A stretch of 64,000 bases of DNA. Source: Streptomyces clavifer. Lineage in GTDB: Bacteria > Actinomycetota > Actinomycetes > Streptomycetales > Streptomycetaceae. Position numbers and translations under genes: made by a program. Below the pieces are notes generated by a model. The model was not told where the DNA came from and did no database searches. It saw nothing but the letters and a program-made list of their open reading frames with translations. Position 1 is the stretch's first letter; each line of letters begins with the position of its first letter. Below, piece after piece: positions 17,561 through 26,912 of the stretch. The DNA lies in contig BMWJ01000009.1 in assembly GCA_014651175.1 (NCBI GenBank), positions 264,371 through 328,370 on the forward strand, in the 5' to 3' direction.

Positions 17561-18532
17561 TCAGTAGCGGTACTGCTCGTTCTGACCGGTGTCGTAACCG
17601 TTCCCGTACGGGGCGGGCCGGGTCGGCGCCTCCGGGGGCAGCGGGGGGTACTGCTCGCTCTCGCGCTGCTGCGGGACCCAGACGCCGCCCGGCGGGGTGT
17701 CGGAGGCGTACTGGTCGGTGTGGGCGTCGGTGGGCTGCTGCGCGCCGTCGTAGGTGTCGTAGGCGTTGCCGTAGCCGTCGTACGCGGCGTACTGCCCGGT
17801 GCCCGTGGTGGTGCCCGTCCCGATGTACGGGTCCGAGTAGGCGGCGTAGCCCGCCTGTTCGCTGCCGTAGTCGTACTGCCCGGTGGCGCAGCCGTCCTGG
17901 CCCTGGTGGACCTCCTGGCCCTGACCCTGGTACGTCTCCTGGCCCGGATAGGTCTCCTGGGGCTGGTAGGCGCCCTGGCCGCTGTACGTGTCCTGGGCGG
18001 GCTGCGCGTAGCCGGTGTACGGGTCGTAGGGGGCGTACTGCGGCTGCTGTTCGCTCTGCGGGTCCTGCTGGTCCCTGGCGTCCCTGGCGGAGTGGGCGGC
18101 ATCGGTGTAGATGCCGTACTGGCCGGTGTCGTCCGGCAGCGGCTGCGGTTCGTAGACGGCGGAGGCCGCGGTCTCGGGGGCGGCCTCCTCGTACTCCAGG
18201 CCGGAGACCTCGAGTACGGGCTCCCGGCCGGCGGACCGCTCGTTGCCACCGCGGCGGCGACGGCGGCTCTCACCGGGGCTGCCGCCTATGGCCCAGCCGG
18301 TGGAGAAACCCTTCCGGAAGGAGAGCGTCACATACGTCTGCCCCGTCGCGAAGGCGATCGCGCCGAGGGCGATCACCGGCACGGACGCGATCAGCACACC
18401 CAGGACCACACCGAGGAAGCCGCCGAAGGCGAGCAGCCGCCAGCGCAGGCGCGCCTTGTACTGCAGCAGCACCTCGCCCAGCAGCCACAACGCCACGATG
18501 CCGAATGCGATGTAGAGGACCGTCCAGCCCAC
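17561..18532 (-). CDS. Membrane protein with long Tyr/Gln/Gly-rich tail
   Basis: A 323-residue protein of unknown function. The first 80 residues hold two membrane segments (VLYIAFGIVALWLLGEVLL and LLAFGGFLGVVLGVLIASVPVIAL) and end in a basic RRRRRGG stretch. The remaining roughly 220 residues are low complexity, dominated by Tyr, Gln, Gly, Pro, Asp and Thr, with short near-repeats such as QETYPGQETYQGQGQEVHQGQ. The GTG start at 18532 is preceded by AGGAGGG. It lies 50 bases downstream of metF on the same strand and may be co-transcribed. The tail is predicted cytoplasmic if the N-terminus is inside. No enzymatic motif is seen. Confidence 0.8.
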   Translation of the reverse strand: MGWTVLYIAFGIVALWLLGEVLLQYKARLRWRLLAFGGFLGVVLGVLIASVPVIALGAIAFATGQTYVTLSFRKGFSTGWAIGGSPGESRRRRRGGNERSAGREPVLEVSGLEYEEAAPETAASAVYEPQPLPDDTGQYGIYTDAAHSARDARDQQDPQSEQQPQYAPYDPYTGYAQPAQDTYSGQGAYQPQETYPGQETYQGQGQEVHQGQDGCATGQYDYGSEQAGYAAYSDPYIGTGTTTGTGQYAAYDGYGNAYDTYDGAQQPTDAHTDQYASDTPPGGVWVPQQRESEQYPPLPPEAPTRPAPYGNGYDTGQNEQYRY

Positions 18533-18582
18533 GCCCGCCCCCTCCTGCGGCCACCGCCCCGGTTGGTGGCGGGTACGGCCGG

Positions 18583-19500
18583 TCACGACTGCTTGTGCAG
18601 TCCGAGATTCTCGTAGATCTCGAGCGTCGCCGTCGAGTTGTTGAGCGTGATGAAGTGCAGCCCCGGGACACCCTCGGAGAGCAACTTCGCGCAGAACTCC
18701 GTGGCGAACTCGATGCCAATGGAGCGTACAGCGGCGGGGTCGTCCTTGGCGGCGAGGATGCGGTCTTTCAGTGCCGGAGGCAGGGACGCGTTGCTGAGCT
18801 GGGCGAATCTTTCCAGCTGTTTGACGCTGGTGAGCGGCATCACCTCGGGAATGACCGGGGTTTCGCAACCCGCAGCGACCACGCGGTCACGCATCTGCAG
18901 ATAGCTTTCCGGATGGAAGAACATCTGGGTGATCGCGTAGTCGGCCCCGGCGCGGCACTTGTCCACGAAATTCCGGACGTCGGAGTCCCAGTCGGCCGAC
19001 CGCGGGTGCATTTCGGGAAAGGCCGCGACGCCGACGCAGAAATCACCGGATTCCTTGATCAGTCGGACGAGGTCGGCGGCGTACCGCACGCCCCGCGGGT
19101 GCTCGACCCACTCGCCCATCGGGTCGCCGGGCGGGTCTCCGCGCACCGCGAGGATGTTGCGGATCCCCGCGTCGGCGTACTGCCCGACCATGTTGCGCAG
19201 TTCGGCGACGGAGTGGTCGACGGCGGTGAGGTGCGCGACCGGGATGAGCGTCGAGTCGGCGGCGATCTGCTGGGTCGCCCGCACGGTCCCGGCACGGGTC
19301 GAACCACCGGCCCCGTACGTCACGGAGACGAAACTCGGACGCACCGCCTCGACCCGGCGCAGGGCGTTCCAGAGGTTCCGCTCGCCCTTTTCGGTCTTGG
19401 GCGCCCAGAACTCGAACGAGTACGACGTCTTGCCGGTCGCGAGCAGCTCACGCACGGTGCGAGCGTGATCCGTCCTGGTGGAAGGTGTGCCAAGGGCCAT
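18583..19500 (-). CDS. metF: 5,10-methylenetetrahydrofolate reductase
   Basis: FAD-dependent reductase forming 5-methyl-THF for methionine synthesis; 305 residues, normal length for the bacterial enzyme. Family motifs include the N-terminal [20 protein letters not shown], the conserved [13 protein letters not shown], the loop [11 protein letters not shown], and [17 protein letters not shown]. The ATG at 19500 lacks a ribosome-binding site. A TAACCT -10 (19507-19512) sits six bases upstream, 17 bases from a TTGGGG box (19530-19535), suggesting leaderless expression. thiE lies upstream on the same strand but is separated by a terminator. Confidence 0.95.
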   Translation of the reverse strand: MALGTPSTRTDHARTVRELLATGKTSYSFEFWAPKTEKGERNLWNALRRVEAVRPSFVSVTYGAGGSTRAGTVRATQQIAADSTLIPVAHLTAVDHSVAELRNMVGQYADAGIRNILAVRGDPPGDPMGEWVEHPRGVRYAADLVRLIKESGDFCVGVAAFPEMHPRSADWDSDVRNFVDKCRAGADYAITQMFFHPESYLQMRDRVVAAGCETPVIPEVMPLTSVKQLERFAQLSNASLPPALKDRILAAKDDPAAVRSIGIEFATEFCAKLLSEGVPGLHFITLNNSTATLEIYENLGLHKQS

Positions 19501-19506
19501 ACTGGG

Positions 19507-19535
19507 AGGTTAACCAGGGCTCGGCGGTACCCCAA
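19507..19535 (-). promoter_or_regulatory. Candidate leaderless promoter of metF
   Basis: On the minus strand TTGGGG, 17-base spacer, TAACCT, then six bases to the ATG. The -35 matches the TTGACA consensus only in its first half. Confidence 0.45.
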
Positions 19536-19624
19536 CCGGACAGCGCGATTTGACCGGAATGAGACGGTTGTTGTCCACCCTTCGGACAGCCGACCCTCTG
19601 GGTGGGCGGCGGCCCCGTGGGCGG

Positions 19625-19657
19625 GCGGCCCCGCGGTGGACCGCCCCGCGGGGCCGC
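19625..19657 (-). terminator. Terminator of thiE
   Basis: Twelve-base perfect arms (19625-19636 and 19646-19657), loop of nine, 14 bases after the thiE stop on the minus strand. Confidence 0.65.
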
Positions 19658-19670
19658 GGTCCGCTCCGGC

Positions 19671-20321
19671 TCAGACGGCGCGCGCCCGGACGCGCGCGGC
19701 GAGTGCCGCCGCCGCCCCGGCAGGATCGTCCGCCTCGGTGATCGCCCGCACGACGACGACGCGGCGCGCGCCGGCGTCCAGCACCTCGTCCAGGTTGCCC
19801 GCGTCGATCCCGCCGATGGCGAACCACGGGCGCGGCTGTCCGAGCGAGGCGGCGTAGCGCACGAGGCCGAGGCCCGGCGCGTGCCGGCCGGGCTTGGTCG
19901 GGGTGGGCCAGCAGGGGCCGGTGCAGAAGTAGTCGACGCCCGTCTCGGCGACGGCGGCGTCGACCTCGGACTCGGCGTGGGTGGAGCGGCCGACGACCAC
20001 ATCGCCGCCGATGACGGCGCGGGCGGCGGGCACCGGGAGGTCGCCCTGTCCGAGGTGCAGCACGTCGGAACCGATGGCGTGGGCGACATCGGCCCGGTCG
20101 TTCACCGCGAGCAGCTTGCCGTGGCGCTTGCAGGCGTCGGCGAACACGGCGAGGTGGTCGAGCTCCTCCGCGGCTTCCATGCCCTTGTCGCGCAGCTGGA
20201 CGATGTCCACCCCCGAGGAGAGCACGGCGTCGAGGAAGTCCGGCAGGTCGCCCTGCCGCTTCCTGGCGTCCGTGCACAGGTAGAGCCGGGCGTCGGAGAG
20301 CTGCGAGCGAGGCGTGGACAT
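19671..20321 (-). CDS. thiE: Thiamine-phosphate synthase
   Basis: Joins HMP pyrophosphate and the thiazole phosphate to form thiamine phosphate. 216 residues in a TIM barrel with the expected motifs: [35 protein letters not shown] (diphosphate-binding region), [27 protein letters not shown], and [28 protein letters not shown]. The ATG at 20321 has GGGGGAAC upstream; an extension to 20354 does not. Unlike thiOSG, it shows no TPP riboswitch: only about 47 bases separate it from the preceding terminator, so its promoter must overlap that short gap. Confidence 0.95.
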   Translation of the reverse strand: MSTPRSQLSDARLYLCTDARKRQGDLPDFLDAVLSSGVDIVQLRDKGMEAAEELDHLAVFADACKRHGKLLAVNDRADVAHAIGSDVLHLGQGDLPVPAARAVIGGDVVVGRSTHAESEVDAAVAETGVDYFCTGPCWPTPTKPGRHAPGLGLVRYAASLGQPRPWFAIGGIDAGNLDEVLDAGARRVVVVRAITEADDPAGAAAALAARVRARAV

Positions 20322-20367
20322 GTGGTGTTCCCCCGTCGGTGCGTCAGTGGTCACTGTGTCGGTGCAG

Positions 20368-20418
20368 CCGTGAGCGGAGTGCGGGCCGTGTCTGTCACGG
20401 CCCGCACTCCGCTCACGG
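20368..20418 (-). terminator. Terminator between the Rv2175c-type gene and thiE
   Basis: Perfect 23-base arms (20368-20390 and 20396-20418), loop TCTGT. It ends transcription from the minus-strand gene at 20427-20792 before thiE. Confidence 0.85.
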
Positions 20419-20426
20419 TCGTACGG

Positions 20427-20792
20427 TCAGACGGCGAGCGCCTGGGCCCGGCGCTTCACCTCCGTACCGCGATTCTCACTCAGGGCCTGCGCGGGTGTTC
20501 CGGGCAGGCTCGGGTCGGGGGTGAAGAGCCACTCCAGCATCTCTTCGTCCTTGTAGCCGTCGTCCCGCAGGAGCGTCAGGGTCCCTGGGAGACCCTTGAC
20601 CACCTTGTCGCCGTCGATGAAGGCGGCGGGCACCTGCAGCGTCCGGTTCTCACCACGTCGTACGGCGATCAGCTGGCCCTCCTTGACCAGCTGGCGTACA
20701 CGCGTCACCTCGACATCGAGCATTTCCGCGATGTCGGGAAGGTGGAGCCATGCGGGGACGAGAGCATCGATCTTTGCGTCAATCTCGGTCAC
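20427..20792 (-). CDS. Rv2175c-family DNA-binding protein
   Basis: A 121-residue protein closely resembling the mycobacterial Rv2175c family. It has a helix-turn-helix segment (about 14-45, WLHLPDIAEMLDVEVTRVRQLVKEG), followed by a winged region RRGENRTLQVPAAFIDG and a C-terminal GTLTLLRDDGYKDEEMLEWLF. In M. tuberculosis this protein is a DNA-binding substrate of the kinase PknL, whose gene is its neighbour. Here a PASTA kinase gene lies about 4 kb away. The GTG start at 20792 has no obvious ribosome-binding site. It is likely transcribed alone, given the strong terminator behind it. Confidence 0.88.
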   Translation of the reverse strand: MTEIDAKIDALVPAWLHLPDIAEMLDVEVTRVRQLVKEGQLIAVRRGENRTLQVPAAFIDGDKVVKGLPGTLTLLRDDGYKDEEMLEWLFTPDPSLPGTPAQALSENRGTEVKRRAQALAV

Positions 20793-20861
20793 AGGGACAA
20801 GCGTGCCATCCCGGACCGGCAGTCGGTAGCCGGGCCGACCGTACGGGGCCCCCGCCCGGTC

Positions 20862-22094
20862 CTAGAGCACCGCCGATCTCAGCGGTACGGAGGGGTCGGC
20901 GGCACGCACCGGATCGATCCGCGCGCCGGCCTCGACCAGCTTGCGCCCCTGGGCGAGGTCGCGCGGCCTGCCGACGGCCAGCACCGCGACCAGGACGCCC
21001 GCGCGCAGCCAGCAGACGGTCCAGGCGGCCTCGGCGGGGTCTCCCCGCCACAGCAGCGTGTCGGCGCCGGCGTGGTGGCCCGCGTACTGCACGAAGCGGC
21101 CGAACTGCTCGGACCAGAAGTAGGGCACCGGGTCGTACGTCCGCGGCAGCCCGTCGGCTACCGCGGCGGCGACCGCCCGGGGCCCCTGGAGGGCGTTGTC
21201 CCAGTGGTGGACGAGCAGACGCTCGCCGTAGCGGGCGGAGGGGAAGGACGCGCAGTCGCCCACGGCGTACACGTCGGGCAGCGAGGTGCGCAGGGAGCTG
21301 TCGGCGGTGACCGAGCCGTCCGGACCGAGCGCGATGCCCGAGCCGGCCAGCCAGCCGGTGGCGGGGCGGGCGCCGATGCCCACGATCACCGCTCCGGCGG
21401 GGACGGCCCGGCCGTCCGTCAGGTGGACGGCGCCCGGTTCGACGCGTGCGACCCGGGCGCCGGTGAGGAGTGCCGCCCCGCTCTCGGCGTACCAGGCGGC
21501 CATCGGAGCGGCGACCTCGGCGGGCAGGGTGCCCGCGAGGGGGCGTCCGGCGGCTTCGACGACGGTGACCGCGCAGCCGGCGGCGCGGGCCGCGGTGGTG
21601 AACTCGGCGCCGATCCAGCCGGCCCCGACGACCACGACGTCGTGCTGCCTCTCCAGTACGGGCCGCAGCCGTTCGGCGTCGTCGAGGGTGCGCAGCAGGT
21701 GCACCCCGGGGACCCCCTCCGAGCCGGGCAGGACGAGGGGCTCGGCCCCGGTGGCGAGCACCAGGACGTCGTACGGGACGGGGCCCTCCGGGGTGTCCAG
21801 CTCGTGTGCCGCGGCGCGCAGGCCGGTCACGTCGAGGCCCAGGCGCAGGGTGATGTCCAGCGCCTCGAAGTCGACGTCGAACGCGGAGTCCTCCGCCTTG
21901 CCGAGCAGGACCGCCTTGGACAGCGGCGGCCGGTCGTACGGCTGGTGCGGTTCGGCGCCGATCAGGGTGACGGGGCCCGCGAAGCCCTGTTCACGCAGTG
22001 CCACGGCCGTCTGGACGCCGGCCATGCCCGCGCCGACGACCACGACGCGGCGCGGCCGCTCTCCCGCTGTCCGGTCCCACCTCTGCTCGCTCAC
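20862..22094 (-). CDS. NAD(P)H-dependent ferredoxin-reductase-like flavoprotein
   Basis: 410 residues with two Rossmann motifs: VVVVGAGMAGVQTAVALREQG (about 17-37, FAD) and VVVVGAGWIGAEFTTAARAAG (about 152-172, NAD(P)H). It also carries PYDRPPLSKAVLLG, typical of ferredoxin/rubredoxin/putidaredoxin reductases, and the C-terminal FAD motif VYAVGDCASF. It probably passes electrons to a ferredoxin for a P450 or oxygenase, but none is encoded here. It lies 28 bases downstream of the small hypothetical gene and is likely co-transcribed with it. Proximity to thiO, another flavoenzyme, may be coincidental. Confidence 0.88.
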   Translation of the reverse strand: MSEQRWDRTAGERPRRVVVVGAGMAGVQTAVALREQGFAGPVTLIGAEPHQPYDRPPLSKAVLLGKAEDSAFDVDFEALDITLRLGLDVTGLRAAAHELDTPEGPVPYDVLVLATGAEPLVLPGSEGVPGVHLLRTLDDAERLRPVLERQHDVVVVGAGWIGAEFTTAARAAGCAVTVVEAAGRPLAGTLPAEVAAPMAAWYAESGAALLTGARVARVEPGAVHLTDGRAVPAGAVIVGIGARPATGWLAGSGIALGPDGSVTADSSLRTSLPDVYAVGDCASFPSARYGERLLVHHWDNALQGPRAVAAAVADGLPRTYDPVPYFWSEQFGRFVQYAGHHAGADTLLWRGDPAEAAWTVCWLRAGVLVAVLAVGRPRDLAQGRKLVEAGARIDPVRAADPSVPLRSAVL

Positions 22095-22122
22095 CGGGCC
22101 AGCCTAGCCACCTGACGGGACG

Positions 22123-22464
22123 TCAGGAGACGGCCTCCTCCACGACGCTCGTCCCGCTGCCCTCCTGGGACTCCCACTCCCACCGCTCGTCCAGCCGCAC
22201 CCGGCCGTCGGGAAGGTCCGTGACGACGGACACGCAGTGCCCGGCGGAGGTCGTTCCGTCCTGCTTCAGCTGGACGTACCGGAAGTCCAGCCGGTCCGCG
22301 TCCCGGGTGCCGACGAGATGGCCGCGGACGACGTCGCCGCCCGCGTACTCGGCCCAGACCCGCCCCTCCCGCTCGTGGTACGTGAACCGGGTGCGGGTGC
22401 CGACCTGACCGGGGGCCTGGTCGGCGACGGGCGCGAGGACGAGACCGTCGAGTGAACGGGCCAC
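22123..22464 (-). CDS. Conserved hypothetical protein, 113 residues
   Basis: Small, probably beta-rich cytoplasmic protein. Visible are alternating hydrophobic/charged strands (TRTRFTYHEREGRVWAEYAGG, VVRGHLVGTRDADRLDFRYVQ, GRVRLDERWEWES) reminiscent of a small beta-barrel or lipocalin-like fold. It has no signal peptide, cysteine cluster or catalytic motif I can name. It is encoded directly upstream of the flavoprotein reductase and divergent from the TPP-controlled thi operon, so a link to flavin or thiamine metabolism is only contextual. Confidence 0.7.
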   Translation of the reverse strand: MARSLDGLVLAPVADQAPGQVGTRTRFTYHEREGRVWAEYAGGDVVRGHLVGTRDADRLDFRYVQLKQDGTTSAGHCVSVVTDLPDGRVRLDERWEWESQEGSGTSVVEEAVS

Positions 22465-22477
22465 GGTGGCTGCTCCC

Positions 22478-22507
22478 TTACTGGCCGTGGGCGGCGGGGT
22501 CTAGGCT
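22478..22507 (+). promoter_or_regulatory. Candidate promoter of the thiOSG operon
   Basis: TTACTG (22478-22483), 18-base spacer, TAGGCT (22502-22507). The start predicted from it falls just before the TPP aptamer, which supports the call. Confidence 0.55.
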
Positions 22508-22517
22508 GGCCACCGTA

Positions 22518-22615
22518 AGGCACTCGCGGGAGCCCGGGCGCACCGGGCTGAGAGGGAAGCTGACCGGCCTCCGACCGTACGAACCTGATCCGGGTCATGC
22601 CGGCGAAGGGAGGGG
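22518..22615 (+). promoter_or_regulatory. TPP riboswitch (THI box)
   Basis: The conserved aptamer halves are clear: GCGGGAGCCCG followed by CCGGGCTGAGAGGG (pyrimidine-sensing arm, with the CUGAGA motif), then ACGAACCTGATCCGGGTCATGCCGG (pyrophosphate arm with ACCTGATC) and the closing CGAAGGGAG. It lies 11 bases before the thiO ATG. The closing strand is purine-rich, so control is probably translational, by hiding the ribosome-binding site when TPP is bound. Confidence 0.95.
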
Positions 22616-22625
22616 CTGGACGCCC

Positions 22626-23815
22626 ATGCGCACCTGCGGGAACACCTCTGACGTCCTGGTCGTCGGGGGCGGCATCATCGGCCTGGTGACCGCCTGGCGG
22701 TCGGCCCGGCTCGGCCTGTCCACGGCGGTGATCGATCCGGAGCCCGGCGGCGGCGCCGCCGGGGTCGCGGCCGGAATGCTGGCCGCCGTCACCGAGCTCC
22801 ACTACGGCGAGCAGATGCTGCTCGGCCTCAACCTCGCCTCCGCCGCGCGCTATCCGGAGTTCGTGGCCGAGCTGGAGGAGGCCACCGGTCAGGGGACCGG
22901 CTTCCGCACCTGCGGCACGCTGTCCGTCGCGCTGGACTCCGACGACCGGGCCCATCTCCGGGAGCTGCACGCGCTGCAGCAGCGTTCGGGGCTGGACTCC
23001 GAGTGGCTGAGCGGCCGCGAGTGCCGCCGTCTGGAACCGATGCTCGCGCCGGGGGTACGCGGCGGACTGCGGGTCGACGGCGACCACCAGGTGGATCCGA
23101 GGCGGCTGGCCTCCGCCCTGGTCACCGCGTGCGAGCGGGCCGGGGTGGTCTTCCACCGGGTCTGGGCGCAGCGCCTCCTCGTCGCGCGCGGCCGCGCGAC
23201 GGGGGTCGTCCTGGCGGAAGGTACGGAGACGTCGGCCGGTCAGGTCGTCCTGGCCGGAGGCAGCCTCAGCGGCCGGTTCGAAGGGCTGCCCGAGGCGGTC
23301 GTGCCGCCGGTCCGGCCGGTCAAGGGGCAGGTGCTGCGTCTGACCGTGCCGCCCGCGTACGCCCCCTTCCTCAGCAGGACCGTGCGCGCCGTGGTGCGCG
23401 GCAGCCATGTCTATCTCGTGCCCCGGGCCAACGGCGAGCTGGTCGTGGGCGCCACCAGTGAGGAGCTGGGCTGGGACACCACGGTCACCGCGGGCGGGGT
23501 CTACGAACTCCTGCGCGACGCCCACGAGCTGGTGCCTGGCATCACCGAGCTGCCGCTGACGGAGACCCGGGCCGGACTGCGCCCCGCGTCGCCGGACAAC
23601 GCGCCGCTGCTGGGTCCGACCGCGCTGCCCGGTCTGCATCTCGCCACCGGCCACCACCGCAACGGGGTGCTCCTGACCCCCGTGACCGGCGACGTGATGG
23701 CCCAGGTGCTGACCACCGGCGAACTGCCCGAGGTGGCCCGCCCCTTCACACCGGGCCGCTTCGGCCCGTCCCCCGCAGCCCTCTCCCCCGCCCCCGCGTC
23801 CCAGGAGCAGCCCGC

Positions 23816-23819
<4 letters not shown>
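22626..23819 (+). CDS. thiO: Glycine oxidase ThiO
   Basis: FAD-dependent glycine oxidase supplying dehydroglycine for the thiazole ring; 397 residues. The N-terminal FAD motif is VLVVGGGIIGLVTAWRSARLG (about 10-30). The DAO-family middle has HQVDPRRLASALVTAC and VRPVKGQVLRL, and the C-terminus has ETRAGLRPASPDNAPLLG and ATGHHRNGVLLTP. The ATG at 22626 directly follows the TPP riboswitch; GGGAGG at its 3' edge is the likely ribosome-binding site. thiS overlaps its stop by four bases (ATGA). Confidence 0.95.
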
Positions 23820-24855
<1,036 letters not shown>

Positions 24856-24924
24856 CGTCGGCGTCCGCGCGACCGGCCCCCGTGTCACCGCACGCACATG
24901 TCCCTGTCACGGCTCGGCCCCAGA

Positions 24925-24949
24925 ACGGCCCCGGGCGCACCGGGGCCGT
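24925..24949 (+). terminator. Candidate terminator of thiOSG
   Basis: Ten-base arms (24925-24934, 24940-24949) around GCGCA, between thiG and the kinase gene. Confidence 0.55.
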
Positions 24950-24983
24950 CCGCCGTGTCCGTGGCGGCTCGTAGACTCGTCCT

Positions 24984-26909
24984 GTGGACACGACCCTCCA
25001 GGACCCTCTCGTCGGGCAGCTGCTCGACGGCCGCTATCGCATCGATGCGCTCATCGCCGTCGGCGGTATGGCCACGGTCTACCGGGCCACGGACACCCGG
25101 CTGGACCGGGTGCTCGCCCTCAAGGTGATGCACCCCGCGCTGGCGACGGACGCGGCGTTCGTCGAGCGCTTCATCCGTGAGGCCAAGTCGGTGGCCCGGC
25201 TCGCGCACCCCAACGTGGTGGCCGTCTTCGACCAGGGCGCCCAGGGCGCGTACGTGTACCTGGCCATGGAGTACGTCGCGGGGTGCACGCTGCGCGACGT
25301 GCTGCGCGAGCGCGGGGCCCTGCAGCCCCGGGCGGCGCTGGACATCCTGGAGCCGGTCCTGGCGGCGCTCGGCGCCGCGCACCGGGCCGGCTTCGTGCAC
25401 CGTGACATGAAGCCGGAGAACGTCCTGATAGGGGACGACGGCCGGGTGAAGGTCGCGGACTTCGGCCTCGTCCGGGCGGTGGGCACCGTGACGGACACCA
25501 CCGGTTCGCTCCTGGGCACGGTGTCGTACCTCGCCCCCGAACAGATCGAGCACGGCACGGCGGACACCCGCTCGGACGTGTACGCCTGCGGCGTCGTGCT
25601 GTACGAGATGCTGACCGGCGGCAAGCCGCACACCGGCGGGACCGCCGCCCAGGTCATCTACCAGCACCTCAACGAGGACGTGCCCGCCCCGTCCGGTGCC
25701 GTTCCCGGTCTGGCGGCCGGGCTGGACGAGCTGGTCGCCGCCGCCACGGCCCGGGCCCCCGAGGGCCGGCCCGACGACGCGGTGGCCCTGCTGGCGATGT
25801 CCCGCGTGGTGCGTGCCGCCCTCACCGAGGAGCAGTTGGACGCACTGCCCCCGCAGGCCCGCGCGGAGGTGCACGACGCCGCCGAGGACCGTACGAGCGT
25901 GATCCCGCGGGTGATCCCGGCCGGCCAGGGCACCGCGCACCACACCAGCCGTCTGGAGATGCCGCCGCCCCTGCCGCCGGAGACGGGCCGGGGCGGGCGG
26001 CGGGGGCGCTTCGCGGCGAATCCCCGGCGCGGGATGCTCGCCGCGCTGGTCGCCCTCCTGCTGGTGCTCGGGGTCGGCGCGGGTGTCTGGTACATCAACG
26101 CCGGACAGTTCACCCACGTCCCCTCGCTCATGGGCCAGACCCAGAAGACGGCGGAGGGGCGTCTCTCGGACGCCGGTCTCGGCCTCAGGGGCGTCGAGCG
26201 CGCCTACAGCGACACGGTGAAGCGCGGCACGGTGATCAGCAGCGATCCCGCCTCGGGCGAGCAGATCCGGGGGAACGGCACGGTGGAGCTGGTGGTGTCG
26301 CGCGGCCCCGAGACCGTGAAGGTGCCCGACATCGAGGGCCTCTCCGTCCCCGACGCCCGGCGCGAGCTGAAGCAGGCGGGCCTGGAGCAGGGCATGGTCA
26401 CCCGGGAGTTCGACGAGGAGGTCGTCCGGGGTGACGTCATCCGTACGGATCCAGCCGTCGGCACCGCGCGTCACGCCGGTTCCGCGGTCGCGCTGGTCAT
26501 CAGCAGGGGCAGCCCGGTCGACGTCCCCGACGTCTCGGGGCTCAACGTCGAGGACGCCACCGCCGAGCTGGACGAGGCGGGACTGAAGGCGAAGGTGCTG
26601 CCCGGCCGGGTGAATTCCTCCGAGGCCGCGGGCGACGTGGCCGAGCAGACACCCGGCAGCGGCGAGGAGGCGGCCGAGGGAGACACCGTCGAGCTCACGA
26701 TCTCCAAGGGCCCGCGGATGGTCGGCGTCCCCGATGTGACCGGTCAGGACGTCGACGAGGCCCGGAGCGCGCTGGAGGAAGCGGGCTTCGAGGTCGAGGT
26801 CGACCGGCCGTTCCTCTCCTTCAGTGACACGGTCGCGAGCCAGTCGGTCGAGGGCGGACAGAAGTCCCCCGAGGGCTCCACGATCACGATCAGGACCAAG
26901 GGTCTCTAG
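24984..26909 (+). CDS. PASTA-domain Ser/Thr protein kinase (PknL/PknB type)
   Basis: 641 residues. The kinase domain (about 12-275) has the Gly loop AVGGMATVYRA, catalytic lysine in LALKVMHP, HRDMKPENVLI, DFGLVRA, activation-loop Thr cluster TVTDTTGSLLGT and APEQ. A linker and one membrane helix follow (about 352-373, MLAALVALLLVLGVGAGVWYI), then four extracellular PASTA repeats beginning at FTHVPSLMGQ, VKVPDIEGLS, VDVPDVSGLN and VGVPDVTGQD. PASTA domains bind muropeptides or lipid II, so it probably senses wall status. The GTG start has TAGACT (24972-24977) six bases upstream and no ribosome-binding site, suggesting leaderless translation. The likely substrate is the Rv2175c-type protein 4 kb upstream. 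Confidence 0.92.
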   Translation: MDTTLQDPLVGQLLDGRYRIDALIAVGGMATVYRATDTRLDRVLALKVMHPALATDAAFVERFIREAKSVARLAHPNVVAVFDQGAQGAYVYLAMEYVAGCTLRDVLRERGALQPRAALDILEPVLAALGAAHRAGFVHRDMKPENVLIGDDGRVKVADFGLVRAVGTVTDTTGSLLGTVSYLAPEQIEHGTADTRSDVYACGVVLYEMLTGGKPHTGGTAAQVIYQHLNEDVPAPSGAVPGLAAGLDELVAAATARAPEGRPDDAVALLAMSRVVRAALTEEQLDALPPQARAEVHDAAEDRTSVIPRVIPAGQGTAHHTSRLEMPPPLPPETGRGGRRGRFAANPRRGMLAALVALLLVLGVGAGVWYINAGQFTHVPSLMGQTQKTAEGRLSDAGLGLRGVERAYSDTVKRGTVISSDPASGEQIRGNGTVELVVSRGPETVKVPDIEGLSVPDARRELKQAGLEQGMVTREFDEEVVRGDVIRTDPAVGTARHAGSAVALVISRGSPVDVPDVSGLNVEDATAELDEAGLKAKVLPGRVNSSEAAGDVAEQTPGSGEEAAEGDTVELTISKGPRMVGVPDVTGQDVDEARSALEEAGFEVEVDRPFLSFSDTVASQSVEGGQKSPEGSTITIRTKGL

Positions 26910-26912
26910 AAC

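Noticed and set aside
19501-19670. A cobalamin or other riboswitch in front of metF
   Set aside because: No B12-box or SAM-type core is present, and the likely -10 is only six bases from the start, leaving no room for a leader.
20322-20367. A TPP riboswitch in front of thiE
   Set aside because: The gap after the preceding terminator is under 50 bases and contains neither CUGAGA nor ACCUGAUC elements.
19602-22115. An 837-residue plus-strand open frame
   Set aside because: It runs antisense through thiE, the Rv2175c-type gene and the flavoprotein gene, all of which have convincing motifs; mirror of codon bias.
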